The notes under the pieces: generated by a model
What the model saw: only the letters and a program-made list of their open reading frames with translations
Database searches by the model: none
What the model was told of the DNA's origin: nothing
NCBI GenBank assembly: GCA_937874965.1
Contig: CALNCD010000260.1
Span: forward strand, 1 to 7,576
Source of the DNA: an uncultured Erysipelotrichaceae bacterium
Lineage (GTDB): Bacteria; Bacillota_I; Bacilli_A; Erysipelotrichales; Erysipelotrichaceae
DNA length: 7,576 nt
Reading direction: 5' to 3'
Position numbers and translations under genes: made by a program
In this document: one piece after another, positions 6,247-7,576 of the stretch
Layout: each line of letters starts with the position of its first letter
Position numbering within the stretch: position 1 is the first letter of the stretch

Positions 6247-7576
6247 CTATTCCATTAATGCCTGAGCTTCAATAAAATCGTGAACTTTGGTCTTGTTCTT
6301 CTTGAATGCGAAGGTTGCGATGAAGTACACGATAATAATTGCAGCGATAATGAACGGGTTCTGGGTCAGGAAGGCAAAGAACAGTGTTCCCAAAAATGGT
6401 TTCGCGAGGATAACGTACGAGCAGATCATCAGTGCATTTTCCGGAATTGTGATTCCAACGCCACGAGCAACTTCAGTATAGTAAGGCGCTACGTAAGTAC
6501 AGACAAGCAATCCTAATGTAAACCAGATGATTGCCATGATAACACTCTTAAAGACATTTCCATTCGAAGTGCAGGCAAATACGATACTCATTGATGGCAA
6601 TGTAATCAAATCAACCATAGGCAGGACCTGATTCCCTGGCAATAGGAACGAAATCCCCAACAACAGCGGGATACACAGGAGTCCGGTAATCAATGTTGAG
6701 GCTTCCCCAACACCGACAGCAGGATTAACACCCAAATACCATGACCGTGTTTTGGAACTCTTCTTCGCTTTCTTGCTGAAGCCTTGAGTAAGCGGTGCAA
6801 ATGCCCCCGCAAATACACCGGCAATCTTTGGATAAACAACCATGACTGCGGAAGTAGTTATCCCGACAGTGAATATTTGTCCCCAGGCAACAAGAGTATT
6901 CAGACGATAATAATTGCCGATAACTCCCAGAAGAATACCAACGAAGAAACCAAGGAACATCGGTTCACCAATGACACCTAATTTTTGACGTAATGTTTCT
7001 GGATCAAGTTTTATCTTATAGAACTTGAATTTATTCAGCAGCCAGTTCATTCCCATTGCATAAGGAAGCCCTTCAAGATTATGGGGAGAAACAAGACAGC
7101 AATTCGGATAATTGTAGTAAGTTGAGAACCGTTTCTCCAGCATTTCACTGAACAATGCGGTATACATCGTTTGGGTGACCATCAACCCCAGTGACAGCGC
7201 AACGTTTCCGGTGATCACATAAAGAATTGATCCCCAAACCATATACGAGTAATTATTCCATAAATCACCCACCATAAAGCAATCCGTCCACTTGATGAAG
7301 AATATCACCAACTGAAGAATAATCGCAATTCCAAAATACAAGAGACCCATCTGTGATGAATATCCCACAATCGACGTGGATTGCCAACCTGTATCGAGTA
7401 TTCCAAGATTAATCCCGACTGTATCCACGATTTGCGTCACTAACGGACTTATTACCGGGGTAAAGCTATTCATGACAAGATTGAATCCGGTTAATCCTAC
7501 CCCAGCAGACAACCCGGCGCTAATTGCATCTTTGGTTTTAACCCCCGCGAATAATGCGACAATAATAATTACAACC
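6247..7576 (-). CDS. PTS EIIC permease, galactitol (Gat/Sgc) family (5' end beyond window)
   Basis: This integral-membrane EIIC component carries a sugar or polyol across the membrane while it is phosphorylated by EIIB. The frame is open to the right edge; 442 residues are visible against ~440-450 for GatC/SgcC, so only about 20 are missing. Family landmarks are DTGWQ near the N-terminal third (GatC has DVGW), NLEGLPYAMG, GEPMFLGFFVG, NPAVGVGEAS and PGNQVLPMVDLI. Many hydrophobic helices follow one another and the tail is basic and cytoplasmic (FKKNKTKVHDF). An in-frame TTG at 7512 is not the start, because the family-typical GVKTKDAISAG sequence continues upstream of it. The EIIA and EIIB genes and the promoter presumably lie to the right. 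The aldolase starts 1 nt after the TAG at 6247. The substrate cannot be set from sequence; galactitol is only the family's namesake. Confidence 0.93.
   Translation of the reverse strand, partial: VVIIIVALFAGVKTKDAISAGLSAGVGLTGFNLVMNSFTPVISPLVTQIVDTVGINLGILDTGWQSTSIVGYSSQMGLLYFGIAIILQLVIFFIKWTDCFMVGDLWNNYSYMVWGSILYVITGNVALSLGLMVTQTMYTALFSEMLEKRFSTYYNYPNCCLVSPHNLEGLPYAMGMNWLLNKFKFYKIKLDPETLRQKLGVIGEPMFLGFFVGILLGVIGNYYRLNTLVAWGQIFTVGITTSAVMVVYPKIAGVFAGAFAPLTQGFSKKAKKSSKTRSWYLGVNPAVGVGEASTLITGLLCIPLLLGISFLLPGNQVLPMVDLITLPSMSIVFACTSNGNVFKSVIMAIIWFTLGLLVCTYVAPYYTEVARGVGITIPENALMICSYVILAKPFLGTLFFAFLTQNPFIIAAIIIVYFIATFAFKKNKTKVHDFIEAQALME

Noticed and set aside
7510..7512. TTG at 7512 as the start of the EIIC gene
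   Set aside because: The frame continues upstream to the window edge with family-typical sequence, and starting here would delete the first membrane segment.

Overview
The window looks like chromosomal DNA of a low-to-moderate G+C Bacillota (Firmicutes). The evidence is Shine-Dalgarno-led genes, a YesM/YesN-type two-component pair, an RbsA/MglA-type sugar ABC ATPase, a galactitol-family PTS permease and candidate CcpA (cre) operators. A gut-associated lineage such as Erysipelotrichia or Clostridia is plausible, but that is inference. Every gene supported here lies on the minus strand, so transcription runs from high to low coordinates. I see no RNA genes, CRISPR array, insertion sequence or integrase.

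Right block (7576 to 4847), the 3' part of a sugar or polyol PTS operon: a galactitol-type EIIC permease whose first ~20 residues lie beyond the right edge; a class II (FucA-like) sugar-phosphate aldolase starting 1 nt after the EIIC stop; and, 16 nt further on, an unrecognised 240-residue multi-pass membrane protein. A strong intrinsic terminator at 4756-4818 closes the unit. The simplest reading is that the PTS imports and phosphorylates a sugar or polyol and the aldolase cleaves a phosphorylated product of it to C3 (or C2/C3) units.

Intergenic 4545-4846: the terminator, then about 200 nt of regulatory DNA. It holds a 26-bp imperfect palindrome, a pair of 8-10 bp direct repeats 32 bp apart, and a good sigma-A-type promoter whose -10 box is overlapped by a cre-like site.

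Left block (4544 to 1): a response regulator (REC plus AraC-type HTH), a short histidine kinase with two membrane helices and essentially no extracellular domain, and a tandem-domain RbsA-like ABC ATPase with degraded nucleotide-binding motifs in both halves. The three genes are chained by two 8-nt start/stop overlaps. After an 84-nt gap with its own possible promoter and a second cre-like site comes the 5' end of an apparently intact RbsA/MglA-type sugar importer ATPase that runs off the left edge.

The most interesting feature is the translationally coupled trio of response regulator, 'sensorless' kinase and pseudo-ABC-ATPase beside a real sugar ABC importer. I propose that the pseudo-ATPase is a signalling partner reporting transporter occupancy or activity to the kinase. 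That is inference. Partial precedents are MalK-MalT, BceAB-BceRS flux sensing and XylFII-LytS/YesN.
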